Source of the DNA: Azospirillum sp. B510
Lineage (GTDB): Bacteria; Pseudomonadota; Alphaproteobacteria; Azospirillales; Azospirillaceae
NCBI RefSeq assembly: GCF_000010725.1
Contig: NC_013858.1
Location: forward strand, 372,001-436,000
Direction: 5' to 3'
Length of the DNA: 64,000 bases
Part shown: piece by piece, positions 41,567 through 50,478 of the stretch
Layout: every line of letters begins with the position of its first letter
Position numbering within the stretch: position 1 is the stretch's first letter
Position numbers and translations under genes: made by a program
The notes under the pieces: generated by a model
What the model was told of the DNA's origin: nothing
Seen by the model: the letters and a program-made list of their open reading frames with translations, nothing else
Database searches by the model: none

Positions 41567-43960
41567 ATGCCCGCCGGCCTGATGCCCCGCCTGCTCCGCG
41601 CCCTCAGCCCGCGCAGCCTGCGCGCCCGCCTGATGGTCGTGGTGCTGGCATCGCTGGCGCTGCCGCTGGCCGGCGCTCTCTATCTCGCCGATCAGCAGCT
41701 CGACGACCGCGTCGACGCCGCGCGCGAACTCGCCCAGCATGTGGCCGACGATGGGGTGCAGCGGCAGTTCGACCTGATCGGCGAGGCGCGGAACCTTCTG
41801 GGGGTGCTGTCGCTGGTGCCGGCGATCCGCAACGCCACGGCCTCCGATACCGACGCCTGCGTCGCCACCCTGGCGCCGATGCCGCGCCAGCACCGCTGGA
41901 CCACCGGCGTCTGGCTGACCGATGTCGACGGCAACCTGATCTGCGACACCACCGGCCCCGGCGCCGGCATCTCCCTGCGCGAGCGCGAGTATTTCCAGCG
42001 GGTGCTGGACACCAGAAGCTGGGTGGTCAGCGACTTCATCATCGGCAAGCGCTCGCTGAGGCCGCTGATCATCGTCGCCAGCCCGATCATCGAAAACGGC
42101 CGGATCATCCGCGTCATGGGCGTGGCGGTGGATCTCACCTGGCTGACCGATCTGGTGAAGGTGCTGAAGCAACCGGACGCCCGGGTGATGGTCCTGGACC
42201 ACAACGGCGTGATCGTGGCCCGCCAGCCCGATCCGGAAGGCTGGCTGAACCGCAACATCGGCCATATGCCCCATGTCCGGCAGATGCTGAGGGAAAAGGA
42301 CGGCACGCTGGAATCCGAGGGCGCCGACAACCGCGACCGCATCTGGGCCTTCCGCCATTCGGACGAGACCGACACCATCTTCGCCGTCGGGGTACCGACC
42401 GGCCCGATCCTGGCGGAGGCGCGGCGCGACCTGTGGCAGAGCCTCGGCCTGCTTGGCATCGCCGCCCTGGTCAGCGTCACCGCGCTATGGGTTCTGCTGC
42501 GCGCCTCGGTCCTGCGCTGGGTGTGGGAACTGGGCGGGGCGGCGACGCGCATCGGCGACGGCGGCGGCGGCACCATGATCGAGGCCGACCGCGCCCCGGA
42601 TGAATTCCGCGTCGTCTCCCATGCCTTCAACAACATGTCGCGCCGCCTGAAGCAGCGCGAGCAGGAGCTGCGCTCCGCCATGGAGGAGGCGCGGGCCGGC
42701 AGCCGCGCCAAGGAGGAATTCCTCGCCACCATGAGCCACGAGATCCGCACGCCGATGAACGGCGTGATCGGATTCGCCGAAATGCTGCTGGAAACCCCGC
42801 TGACGGTGGAACAGCGCCGCTACGCCTCGCAGGTGCGCGACGCCGGGCGGTCGCTGCTGACCGTCATCAACGACGTGCTGGACCTGTCGAAGCTGGAGGC
42901 CGGGCGGCTCGATCTGGTCAGCGTGCCGTTCCGGCTGGACGATCTGGCCGACCGCTGCGTCGCCATCGTCCGTCTGGCCGCCGAACAGAAGGGGCTGGAA
43001 CTCCAGACCAGCATTTCCGCCACAGCCCGCGGCTTCGTCATGGGCGACCCCGACCGGCTGCGCCAGATCCTGCTGAACCTGCTGAGCAACGCGGTGAAAT
43101 TCACCGACCGCGGGTCGGTCAGGCTGACGGTGAAGGCGGTCGAGGAGGAGGGCGGCAAGTCCGGGAACAGCCGCATCTGCACCTTCACCGTGACCGACAG
43201 CGGGATCGGCATCGCGCCGGACCGCCAGCGCGACCTGTTCCAGCGCTTCACCCAGCTGGAACGCGGACGCGGCGGCACCGGGCTGGGGTTGGCCATCTGC
43301 CGCCGGCTGGTGGAGCTGATGGGCGGCAGGATCGGCATGGAAAGCCAGGTCGGCAGCGGCAGCATCTTCTGGTTCTCCCTGCCGCTGCCGCCCGCCGGCA
43401 ACGCCGCGGTCCAGCCCGACAGCCCCGTGCCGACCGATGCCGAGCCCGGCCGCGGCGGCGCGCGCATCCTGCTGGCGGAGGATCTGGCGATGAACCGTGA
43501 CCTGGCGGTGACCATGCTGACCAGGGCCGGGCATCAGGTCGATGTGGTGAATGACGGCGCCGCGGCGTTGGCCGCGGTGCAGGACCAGCCCTACGATGTC
43601 GTGCTGATGGATGTTCAGATGCCGGTGATGGACGGGCTGGAGGCCACCCGCCGCATCCGCGCCCTGCCGGGACCGGTGGCCCGCATCCCGATCCTGGCCC
43701 TGACCGCCGGCGTGATGCAGGTCGAGGTCGAACGCTGCCTGCAGGCGGGCATGAACGCCCATCTGGCCAAGCCGCTGGAAAAGACCAAGCTGCTGGCCGC
43801 GATCGGCCGCTGGACCCGCATCGTTCATGCCGACGACCGGGATGAGCATTCCGAAGCGGGGCGGACCGGCCCACAAGCGGATGGAACGCAGGCGGATGGG
43901 ACAAAGGCGGTCGGGACGCCGGCCGACGCGGCCCGTCCACAGTTGATCGCACACAGCTGA
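41567..43960 (+). CDS. Hybrid sensor histidine kinase with Cache sensor
   Basis: The 797-residue membrane kinase has a first membrane helix (LMVVVLASLALPLAGALYLA, about 22-41), a periplasmic double-Cache-like sensor (about 45-285), a second helix (LGLLGIAALVSVTALWVLL), HAMP, a HisKA domain with phospho-His in MSHEIRTPMNG, HATPase blocks (LLNLLSNAVKFTD, DSGIGIAP, GGTGLGLAIC) and a C-terminal receiver domain (ILLAEDLAMNRDL, VLMDVQMPVMDG). A Thr/Gly-rich tail with DGT repeats follows. The ribosome site is GAGAGG. No Hpt domain or output regulator is adjacent, so its partner lies elsewhere. Confidence 0.92.
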   Translation: MPAGLMPRLLRALSPRSLRARLMVVVLASLALPLAGALYLADQQLDDRVDAARELAQHVADDGVQRQFDLIGEARNLLGVLSLVPAIRNATASDTDACVATLAPMPRQHRWTTGVWLTDVDGNLICDTTGPGAGISLREREYFQRVLDTRSWVVSDFIIGKRSLRPLIIVASPIIENGRIIRVMGVAVDLTWLTDLVKVLKQPDARVMVLDHNGVIVARQPDPEGWLNRNIGHMPHVRQMLREKDGTLESEGADNRDRIWAFRHSDETDTIFAVGVPTGPILAEARRDLWQSLGLLGIAALVSVTALWVLLRASVLRWVWELGGAATRIGDGGGGTMIEADRAPDEFRVVSHAFNNMSRRLKQREQELRSAMEEARAGSRAKEEFLATMSHEIRTPMNGVIGFAEMLLETPLTVEQRRYASQVRDAGRSLLTVINDVLDLSKLEAGRLDLVSVPFRLDDLADRCVAIVRLAAEQKGLELQTSISATARGFVMGDPDRLRQILLNLLSNAVKFTDRGSVRLTVKAVEEEGGKSGNSRICTFTVTDSGIGIAPDRQRDLFQRFTQLERGRGGTGLGLAICRRLVELMGGRIGMESQVGSGSIFWFSLPLPPAGNAAVQPDSPVPTDAEPGRGGARILLAEDLAMNRDLAVTMLTRAGHQVDVVNDGAAALAAVQDQPYDVVLMDVQMPVMDGLEATRRIRALPGPVARIPILALTAGVMQVEVERCLQAGMNAHLAKPLEKTKLLAAIGRWTRIVHADDRDEHSEAGRTGPQADGTQADGTKAVGTPADAARPQLIAHS

Positions 43961-44072
43961 CGAGTCGGTGTTATAGTGCCCGCATCCGTCCGGCCACGCT
44001 CACGCCGGTGATCCGTGGACGGCGGTTTTCCATTCCGGGCAGGCTCGGCCGCTCCTCAGCGAAGTGTACGCC

Positions 44073-45272
44073 ATGAAGGTTGCACAGCCCCCTCTCGCTC
44101 CCGTTCCGGAGCGCAAGCCCGACGCTCCCCCCTCGCTGACCGACGGCGCCGGAGGGGAGGCGTCCTTCCGCGAGACGCTGGTCCAGACCAACCGGACCGG
44201 CGGGGCGGGCGTGCCCGTCGGCCGGGCGGCGAACGGACAGAAGCCGCCCCCCCTGCCGGCAGCCAAGCCGGCGGCGCCGATCCGGCTGGCCGACGGTACC
44301 CAGGTCCCTTTGCCGGCCGCCAAGCCGGTCACCCCGATCCGGCTGGCCGACGGCACGACGGTGCCGGTTCCCGCCGCCAAGCCGGCCGCTCCGCCTGAAG
44401 CGCCGGCCCTGCTGGCCTCCGACTCCGGCTCCGTCCCCGAAGGGCCGGAGGGAACGGGGGCCGCCCCGCCGCGGGCGCCGCTGCCCGGCCTGAAGCCGGC
44501 CGTCCCGCCTCCGGCGCAGAAGCCCGCCGCGAGCTCGCAGAAGGTGGCGGAGGCGGTGAAGGCCGTCACCTCCGACGACCCGGCGGCCAACCGCGTGCTG
44601 GTCGCCTCGCAACAGGTCGCCGGACTGTCGGGCCACAGCTTCACCGCGATCCTGGCCCAGGCCACCCAGGAAAGCGGGCTGGACAGCGCGGCGAAGAACA
44701 GCAACAGCTCCGCCGCCGGCCCCTTCCAGTTCCTCGAATCGACCTGGCTCGACCTGTTCCGCCGCCACGGCGCCGCCTATGGCCAGGGCGAACTGGCCTC
44801 GCATATCCAGATCCGCAACGGGGTGTCCAGCGTCAAGGATCCGGCCATCCGCCGCCAGATCCTGGATCTGCGCCATGACGTCGACCTGTCGGCCGGCATG
44901 GCCGCCCGCTATCTGGCCGAGGGGCGCGAATCGCTGGAGAAGCGGCTGGGCCGCAAGGCCAGCGAATCGGAAAGCCGCATGGCCTATGTGCTGGGGTCCG
45001 GCGGGGCGGCGAAGCTGATCCGCGCCGCCGAATCGACGCCGGGCGCGGTCGCCGCCGATCTGCTGCCCAGTGCGGCGAAGGCCAATCACAACCTGTTTCA
45101 TGACCGCTCCACCGGCCGCGCCCTCAGCGCGGCGGAGACGGTGACCCGGCTTACCCGTCGCATGGAGATCGACCAGCGCGAGATGTTCGCGGCGATCGGC
45201 AAGGCGATGGACCAGCCGCGCCGCTTGGAAGAAGGCGGCGCCTCCCCGCTCAACCCCTATCAGTCGGTCTGA
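44073..45272 (+). CDS. Lytic transglycosylase (SLT)-like protein with Pro-rich N terminus
   Basis: The 399-residue protein has a Pro/Ala-rich N-terminal half containing two copies of PIRLADGT and several AAKPA units, then an SLT-like domain with the catalytic Glu in AQATQESGLDSAAKNSNSSAAGPFQF. No signal peptide or membrane helix is visible. Similar proteins in alphaproteobacteria act on peptidoglycan, sometimes for flagella or secretion; no such gene is beside it. The ATG at 44073 is used; a GTG at 44064 would add three residues. Confidence 0.8.
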   Translation: MKVAQPPLAPVPERKPDAPPSLTDGAGGEASFRETLVQTNRTGGAGVPVGRAANGQKPPPLPAAKPAAPIRLADGTQVPLPAAKPVTPIRLADGTTVPVPAAKPAAPPEAPALLASDSGSVPEGPEGTGAAPPRAPLPGLKPAVPPPAQKPAASSQKVAEAVKAVTSDDPAANRVLVASQQVAGLSGHSFTAILAQATQESGLDSAAKNSNSSAAGPFQFLESTWLDLFRRHGAAYGQGELASHIQIRNGVSSVKDPAIRRQILDLRHDVDLSAGMAARYLAEGRESLEKRLGRKASESESRMAYVLGSGGAAKLIRAAESTPGAVAADLLPSAAKANHNLFHDRSTGRALSAAETVTRLTRRMEIDQREMFAAIGKAMDQPRRLEEGGASPLNPYQSV

Positions 45273-45316
45273 CGCGAGGGGAAACGGCGGGCTCAAGCGC
45301 CGGATCCGGCGCACAA

Positions 45317-45333
45317 CGCGGGGCTGCCCCGCG
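45317..45333. terminator. GC-rich hairpin after the transglycosylase gene
   Basis: CGCGGGG/CCCCGCG with loop CTG forms a perfect 7-bp stem about 45 bases after the stop. There is no T run, so termination is only possible. Confidence 0.35.
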
Positions 45334-45438
45334 CGGACCGCTGCGGCTGAACGCATCGGCGGTGGGAATCCCCCTTGACCCGGCGGCTTTGGAAGGTCAG
45401 TTATTGCCGCGAAACTTTTAGGACGGACATAAGGGCCT

Positions 45439-45657
45439 ATGGCAAAGGAAGATCTGATCGAGTTTTCCGGGACCGTCGTCGAATTGCTTCCGAACGCGAT
45501 GTTCCGGGTGAAGCTCGACAACGATCATGAGGTTTTGGCGCATACCTCCGGCAAGATGCGCAAGAACCGGATTCGCGTCCTGGCGGGTGACCGCGTCAAT
45601 GTGGAAATGACGCCGTACGACCTGACCAAGGGCCGCATCACCTTCCGGTTCAAGTAG
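45439..45657 (+). CDS. infA: Translation initiation factor IF-1
   Basis: The 72-residue S1/OB-fold protein is unmistakable: MAKEDLIEFSGTVVELLPNAMFRV, then NDHEVLAHTSGKMRKNRIRVLAGDRV and MTPYDLTKGRITFRFK. IF-1 binds the ribosomal A site at initiation. It starts the block infA-maf-rng-yacG-tRNA-Phe, an arrangement typical of alphaproteobacteria. Confidence 0.97.
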   Translation: MAKEDLIEFSGTVVELLPNAMFRVKLDNDHEVLAHTSGKMRKNRIRVLAGDRVNVEMTPYDLTKGRITFRFK

Positions 45658-45682
45658 CATTCCTGCTGCATCGCGGTTCCCC

Positions 45683-46321
45683 GTGACGATCCCGTCCAAG
45701 GCGCCCCGACTGGTGCTGGCTTCGGCCTCGCCCCGTCGGCTCGACCTGCTGCGCCAGATCGGCATCCTGCCCGACGCGGTCGACCCCGCCGATCTCGACG
45801 AAACGCCGTTGCGCGACGAACTCCCGCCCCAGCACGCCCTGCGTCTGGCGGCGGAGAAGGCGTCGTGCGTCGCCGCGCGCCATCCCGACTCGTGGATCCT
45901 CGCCGCCGACACCGTGGTCGCCTGCGGCCGGCGCATCCTGCCGAAAGCCGAACGGGAAGAAGAGGCGCGGCGCTGCCTGTCGCTGCTGTCCGGCCGGCGC
46001 CACCGGGTGCTGGGCGGCATCGTCCTGCTGGTTCCGGGGCCCGACGGCCATCGCCGGATCGACCGGCTGGTCCGTACCGACGTCACCTTCAAAGTGCTCG
46101 ACCGGGCGGAGACCGACGCCTACATCGCGTCGGGCGAGTGGCGGGGCAAGGCCGGCGGCTATGCTATCCAGGGCCGGGCGGCGGCGTTGGTGCGCTGGAT
46201 CGGCGGCTCCTACAGCAATGTCGTCGGGCTGTCGCTGCACGAGGTCGCCGGCATGCTGCATGGCGCCGGCTTCCCGCCCCCCTCACCGTCCGACCATCCA
46301 TCCGCCCCATCCGAACAATGA
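45683..46321 (+). CDS. maf: Maf-family nucleotide pyrophosphatase
   Basis: Maf proteins hydrolyse non-canonical nucleoside triphosphates. The 212-residue protein has LVLASASPRRLDLL at the N terminus, ILAADTVVACG and GKAGGYAIQGRAAALVRWIGGSYSNVVGL. The start is GTG. Its stop overlaps the start of the ribonuclease gene (ATGA). Confidence 0.92.
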   Translation: MTIPSKAPRLVLASASPRRLDLLRQIGILPDAVDPADLDETPLRDELPPQHALRLAAEKASCVAARHPDSWILAADTVVACGRRILPKAEREEEARRCLSLLSGRRHRVLGGIVLLVPGPDGHRRIDRLVRTDVTFKVLDRAETDAYIASGEWRGKAGGYAIQGRAAALVRWIGGSYSNVVGLSLHEVAGMLHGAGFPPPSPSDHPSAPSEQ

Positions 46322-47553
46322 GCAGGCTCGAGCTGCTGGTCGACCGCGACGGCCCGCTGACGCGGGCGGCGGTTCTGGCCGACGGCCGCCTGACCGATCT
46401 CTACATCGACCATGCTGACCGTCCGTCGCTGCTGGGCGCCATCATCCTGGGCCGGGTGGAACGGATCGCCACCGGCCTGAACGGCGCCTTCATCGATCTC
46501 GGGAACGGCCTGCCCGGTTTGCTGCCGGCGGCCGACGTGCGCCGCCCAATCCTTGACGACGATTCCTCCCCTTCCCGCCCGCCTCGTCCGGGCGCCAAGC
46601 CTGCCCCCATCGGCGCGCTGCTGCGCACCGGCCAGCCGGTGCTGGTTCAGGTGAAGGCCGACGCCGTTGGATCGAAGGGTCCGTCGCTGACGATGGACAT
46701 CACCCTGCCCGGCCGTTTCCTGGTGCATGCGCCGCTCGGCCGTGACATCGCGGTCTCCAAGCGCCTCGGTTCCGGGCCGGAGCGGGCCGCCCTTGCCCAC
46801 CGCATCGAAGCGCTGGTCACCGGTGCCGGCTGGATCGTCCGGGCCGGCGCGGCACAGGTGTCCGATGCTCTGCTGGCCGCCGAATCGGAGGCGCTGCATC
46901 TTCAGTGGCGCGCCATCCGCGACGAAGCCCGCGCCGGCTCCGCCCCCCGCCCGCTGCATCCCGGCCCCGACGCCCCGACCCGCGCCCTGATCGAGCAGGG
47001 AGCCGCCGTTCCCGCCACCATCCTGGTCAACGACCCCGCCCCGCCCGGCCGGATCGCGGTCGGCGATGGACCATTGCTGTCGGGCCTGCGCGGCTGGTGC
47101 GGCCATCACGCCCCTGATCTGCTGCCACGGCTGGACGGCCACCGGGAGACGCAGCGGCTGTTCGACCTGCGCGACCTCGACAGCGCCATCGCCGGGCTTC
47201 TCGACATCCGGGTGCCGCTGCCGCTCGGTGGATCGCTGGTGATCGAGCGGACGGAGGCGTTGACGGTGATCGACGTCAATGCCGGGGAGCGCGGCAATCC
47301 GCTGGAGGTCAATCTCGACGCCGCGGCGGAGATCGCCCGCCAGCTTCGCCTGCGCAATGTCGGCGGCATCGTGGTGGTGGATTTCGTCAACATGCGCGGC
47401 CGCGGCGATGCCGAGCGGGTTCTGGCCGCCTTGTCGCAGGCGGTGGACAGCGACCCGGTTCAGACCCAAATTTACGGCATGTCCAAATTGGGCTTGGTCG
47501 AACTGACCCGCGCCCGCCGCGGCACGCCGCTGGCAGCCCTGCTGCGACCCTGA
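46318..47553 (+). CDS. rng: Ribonuclease E/G family protein, RNase G-like
   Basis: The 411-residue protein resembles the catalytic core of RNase E/G but is short. The N-terminal S1-like segment (ILGRVERIATGLNGAFIDLG) is followed by the RNase H-like core and the metal-binding Asp residues in TVIDVNAGERG (about 316-323) and VVVDFVNMRGRGD (about 354-362). The C-terminal zinc-link cysteines and small domain of RNase E are missing, as usual for the shorter alphaproteobacterial paralogue next to maf and yacG. The end of maf overlaps its start. Confidence 0.9.
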   Translation: MSRLELLVDRDGPLTRAAVLADGRLTDLYIDHADRPSLLGAIILGRVERIATGLNGAFIDLGNGLPGLLPAADVRRPILDDDSSPSRPPRPGAKPAPIGALLRTGQPVLVQVKADAVGSKGPSLTMDITLPGRFLVHAPLGRDIAVSKRLGSGPERAALAHRIEALVTGAGWIVRAGAAQVSDALLAAESEALHLQWRAIRDEARAGSAPRPLHPGPDAPTRALIEQGAAVPATILVNDPAPPGRIAVGDGPLLSGLRGWCGHHAPDLLPRLDGHRETQRLFDLRDLDSAIAGLLDIRVPLPLGGSLVIERTEALTVIDVNAGERGNPLEVNLDAAAEIARQLRLRNVGGIVVVDFVNMRGRGDAERVLAALSQAVDSDPVQTQIYGMSKLGLVELTRARRGTPLAALLRP

Positions 47554-47583
47554 CCGCGCATAGTCCGTTACGGAGGCCTTTCC

Positions 47584-47826
47584 TTGTCCGATCCCCAATC
47601 CTCTGGCGCCCCACAGCGCGCCCACACCCCTGCCGGCACCAAGGCGGGCACCAACTGCCCGATCTGCGGCCGTCCGACCGAACCGGCGACCCGCCCCTTC
47701 TGTTCCAAGCGCTGCGCCGACATCGACCTGTCGCGCTGGCTGGGCGGCGTTTACCGCATCGAGAGCCCAGAAAACCAGGAAAACCCGGCCGATCCGGCCG
47801 GATCCGACCCCGATGAGAGGGTGTGA
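47584..47826 (+). CDS. yacG: YacG, zinc-finger DNA gyrase inhibitor
   Basis: The 80-residue protein has the YacG zinc site: Cys25, Cys28, Cys40 and Cys44 in CPICGRPTEPATRPFCSKRC, then DIDLSRWLGGVYRI. YacG binds GyrB and blocks gyrase activity in E. coli. The start is TTG with GGAGG about 8 bases upstream. A terminator overlaps the end of the gene. Confidence 0.92.
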   Translation: MSDPQSSGAPQRAHTPAGTKAGTNCPICGRPTEPATRPFCSKRCADIDLSRWLGGVYRIESPENQENPADPAGSDPDERV

Positions 47827-47844
47827 GACCGGCCGGATTTTTTT
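47792..47844 (+). terminator. Rho-independent terminator overlapping the end of yacG
   Basis: ATCCGGCCGG (47792-47801) pairs perfectly with CCGGCCGGAT (47829-47838), followed by a run of seven T (47838-47844). The yacG stop codon lies in the loop. Confidence 0.7.
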
Positions 47845-47944
47845 GTGAATTTTTCTCTGGACAGCCCGTCCGAACCTCTCTAAAAAGCGCCCCACACGAC
47901 GCGCCGCACCGACCGAAACGGTCACCCACCAAGCGGCGCCGGAT

Positions 47945-48020
47945 GCCCAGGTAGCTCAGTTGGTAGAGCAGGGGACTGAAAATCCCCGTGTCGGCGGTTC
48001 AATTCCGTCCCTGGGCACCA
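47945..48020 (+). tRNA. tRNA-Phe (anticodon GAA)
   Basis: A 76-base cloverleaf with encoded CCA: acceptor stem GCCCAGG/CCTGGGC, D arm AGCTCAGTTGGTAGAGC, anticodon stem GGGGACT-GAA-AATCCCC and T arm CGGTTCAATTCCG. The gene is intact. The GC-poor island with an integrase starts just behind it, so its 3' end is the likely attachment site. Confidence 0.97.
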
Positions 48021-48064
48021 TTCTCCCTTCTGTTTCAAAGGGTTAGTGGTGCGCTAGTTGCTTA

Positions 48065-48184
48065 CTGTGCTTAGCACAGTGCTAGCACAGCGACACAAGA
48101 TTAAATTCCTACATCTGCTAAGCTGCTGTTTTTGCTCGCTCCGCGCGCTATACGTTATTGCGTAATAGCACAGCGTAAGCACAG
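48065..48184. repeat. AGCACAG repeats between tRNA-Phe and the integrase
   Basis: AGCACAG occurs four times in direct orientation (48073-48079, 48084-48090, 48167-48173, 48178-48184) and once inverted (CTGTGCT, 48065-48071), arranged in two pairs. Two copies continue as AGCACAGCG. Their place between the attachment site and the integrase gene suggests integrase or excisionase arm-binding sites. The rest of the 318-base gap (48021-48338) holds no gene I can support. Confidence 0.55.
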
Positions 48185-48338
48185 CCCTCCGAGCGGTGTG
48201 ATTGCATGTGGGCGACGCTTTCAGCACGCCCTTCAAAGCGCGCACATGCCTGTCTCCCCCGCTGCTGCGCCGCCCCTCCACAAGTAGTTTAGCCATCAGT
48301 AAACTGCTACTTTAAGTGATGAGAGCGTGGGAGCCTCC

Positions 48339-49592
48339 ATGACCGAGTCGTTCCAACTGTTCCAGCGTGCAGGCAGCAGCAAATGGTGGGTGCGCTTCAG
48401 TATCAAGGGCCAAGGGCAAATCCGAAAGTCCCTGGACACCACCGACCAGAACGAAGCGCACCAGCGGGCACGCAAGGCGTTTTATGAAGCCTCCTACCGG
48501 GCTGAGAACGGGCTGACAGCGACCGTCGTCAAGTTCGCCACGGTGGCGGAGGAGTTCATCGCCAAGATCGAACGTGAGGTGAAACGCGGCGAACGGAACG
48601 TGGCGCAAGGGCAGAAGGCTCCTGCCATCATCCGGCGCTACTTCGTGGGCTATTTCGGCGACCGCCCGGTGGACGGCATCACCGACCGTGACGTAAGCGC
48701 CTACATCGAGTGGCGCAAGGACTACTGGACGACGGGTCCGGGCAAGGACGTCGCGTTCATCCCCTACATGCGGGCTGGCAGGCAAATACGCCGCCCTGTC
48801 AGCAAACGCGATGTGCCCAGCCTGTCCCGCCAGCGGAATGAAAGCGTCCTGCTGCGGCAGTTGCTGCGCTTCGCTGCCAAGCAAGGCTACATCAAGCAGG
48901 CGGCAATGCCGGAGATCGAGGTGACGAAGGCGCCCGACGTGCCCCGCCCCAGCTTTACAGCTAATGAATTCGGCAAGCTGACGGAAACGTCCCTGGCGCG
49001 CATTTCCGAAACGTCCAACGACCGCGTCCGACGCGACCGTGCCATTCTGCACGCCTACATGATGATTGCAGCCTTCACAGGCTGCCGTCCGACGGAAATG
49101 AAGGGGCTGAATTGGGGCGACGTGTTGGGCTACCGTGACGGGCGTGAGAAGCCCTTTGCTGAACGCGACATCCGCGTCCGTGTGCGTGGCAAAGGCAAGT
49201 TTCGCACCTTCATTCCGCTGGAGGCGGCGCTACCCTCCTTCGACCTGCTGTGGACGTTTGCTAAGAACGCCCTGGGGCGGGAGCCGATCGACAGTGACCC
49301 CGTCTTTGTAACCACGCAGGGGAAGCGGCTGGACAGCGTGAAAAGGAGCCTGAGCGAGCTGCTGAGCGCATGCGACCTGCTAACCGATCATCGCGGCGTG
49401 CGTCGCACCTCCTACTCCTTCCGCCACTTCTACATCAGCCAGCAGTTGATGGCGGGAGTGGACATCTTCATCCTCGCGCAGAACACGGGCACGAGCAGCG
49501 ACATGATCCACCGTTTCTATGCGGACGTGAAGCTGGAGTTGATGAAGGACCACCTGCGGCCGGAGTGGCAGAAGCTCCACGCCACAGTATGA
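48339..49592 (+). CDS. Tyrosine recombinase (integrase) of the tRNA-Phe island
   Basis: The 417-residue protein has an N-terminal arm/core-binding region (FQRAGSSKWWVRFSIKGQ and KFATVAEEFIAKIE) and a C-terminal catalytic domain with Arg in FTGCRPTEMKGLNW, the SFRHFY box and the nucleophile Tyr in MIHRFYADV. The usual His of the H-x-x-R box is Tyr here (YSFR), a common variant in this group. The ATG follows GGGAG; a GTG at 48327 would add four residues. It is transcribed away from tRNA-Phe, as expected for an island integrase. Confidence 0.9.
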   Translation: MTESFQLFQRAGSSKWWVRFSIKGQGQIRKSLDTTDQNEAHQRARKAFYEASYRAENGLTATVVKFATVAEEFIAKIEREVKRGERNVAQGQKAPAIIRRYFVGYFGDRPVDGITDRDVSAYIEWRKDYWTTGPGKDVAFIPYMRAGRQIRRPVSKRDVPSLSRQRNESVLLRQLLRFAAKQGYIKQAAMPEIEVTKAPDVPRPSFTANEFGKLTETSLARISETSNDRVRRDRAILHAYMMIAAFTGCRPTEMKGLNWGDVLGYRDGREKPFAERDIRVRVRGKGKFRTFIPLEAALPSFDLLWTFAKNALGREPIDSDPVFVTTQGKRLDSVKRSLSELLSACDLLTDHRGVRRTSYSFRHFYISQQLMAGVDIFILAQNTGTSSDMIHRFYADVKLELMKDHLRPEWQKLHATV

Positions 49593-49640
49593 CGCACAGA
49601 GGCGGGCAAGGCGTCCAGCCCTACCCGCCTGCCCTCTCTG

Positions 49641-50090
49641 TCACTTCTTCACCGCAGTGCGCGGCTTCTTGGTCGGCTTGTTCTTCTGGTTGGCCTTCAG
49701 CGCAGCGTCCAGTTCGCCGGCGTTCACGGCCTGCACCAGCGTGTCGATCACGGCGGGAAGCGCATCCAGTGTGCCGACCTCCACGACCTTCTGACCGTTG
49801 GCGATCACGACGGGCGTGTTGCAGTAGCTCATCTGGAAAAGGTAGGCACCATTGACACCCTTCCAGAACCATTTCCGGGGCTGCTTGGAACGCTGAACCA
49901 GCACCCGCTGCCCATCCTGCTCCTCGTAATGGCGGACCATTACGGTGTGCTGCCGCCCCTCCAGTTCAGCGCGGACCATTTCCGCCTGCTGATGGAGGGA
50001 CGCAATGACCTTTTCGCGCATCCGTCCTTCGGCGGAAACTTCCCGCTTCCGAGCCACGTTCACCAGCTTCAAAGTATCCAGCGCGCCCAT
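49641..50090 (-). CDS. DUF6641-like protein of unknown function
   Basis: The 149-residue protein begins MGALDTLKLVNVARKREVS and has RQHTVMVRHYEEQDGQRVLVQRSKQPRKWFWKGVNGAYLFQMSYCN in the middle. This pattern resembles the DUF6641 family seen on islands and plasmids (from memory). The C terminus is Lys-rich (KNKPTKKPRTAVKK), as in nucleic-acid-binding proteins. The ATG at 50090 has AAGGG upstream. It faces the integrase gene tail to tail. Confidence 0.7.
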   Translation of the reverse strand: MGALDTLKLVNVARKREVSAEGRMREKVIASLHQQAEMVRAELEGRQHTVMVRHYEEQDGQRVLVQRSKQPRKWFWKGVNGAYLFQMSYCNTPVVIANGQKVVEVGTLDALPAVIDTLVQAVNAGELDAALKANQKNKPTKKPRTAVKK

Positions 50091-50172
50091 GTTGTTCACC
50101 CTTTGTTTGCGTTGCTGGTCAACGTCTAACACGGGCAGGCCATATGTCTATCGATTTGATCGGAATATGGCA

Positions 50173-50192
50173 GGAGTTGGATAATCGAACTC
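50173..50192. repeat. 20-bp island repeat, copy 1
   Basis: GGAGTTGGATAATCGAACTC, preceded by ATGGCA. It is an imperfect palindrome (GAGTT/AACTC arms). Identical copies are at 53317-53336 and 59540-59559. Copy 1 follows the integrase/DUF6641 module. Confidence 0.9.
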
Positions 50193-50271
50193 GCCCATGG
50201 GGCGGTTGCTTATCTCCATGGCTTTCCCGATTGGTCATAAATAAAGACGGGTGCTAACGGGTTAGCTTATA

Positions 50272-50478
50272 ATGGAGACGTTCTGTATGCGCTGGGTAGA
50301 CATAGTTGGTTACGACATTTTTGAAGATATACAGGCGTTAAGGCATCAAGAGGATGCCATCAAGCGCCAACAACGCCAGATCAATATTCGCAAGAAGCAG
50401 GTTTCTGCCGCAAAGGCCAAAGAAGCCGCAACGCGCAAGCAGAAGGAACTATCGGACATTATGAGCAAAGGGATTTAA
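50272..50478 (+). CDS. Small coiled-coil protein, function unknown
   Basis: The 68-residue product has a short hydrophobic/aromatic N terminus (MRWVDIVGYDIFEDI) and then a highly charged helix (EDAIKRQQRQINIRKKQVSAAKAKEAATRKQKEL) likely to form a coiled coil. The stop shares a base with the next start (TAATG), so the two genes seem coupled. GC is low. An ATG at 50287 may be the true start. Confidence 0.5.
   Translation: METFCMRWVDIVGYDIFEDIQALRHQEDAIKRQQRQINIRKKQVSAAKAKEAATRKQKELSDIMSKGI

Noticed and set aside
48054..48296. Reverse ORF between tRNA-Phe and the integrase
   Set aside because: No ribosome site or recognisable fold; it covers the AGCACAG repeats.
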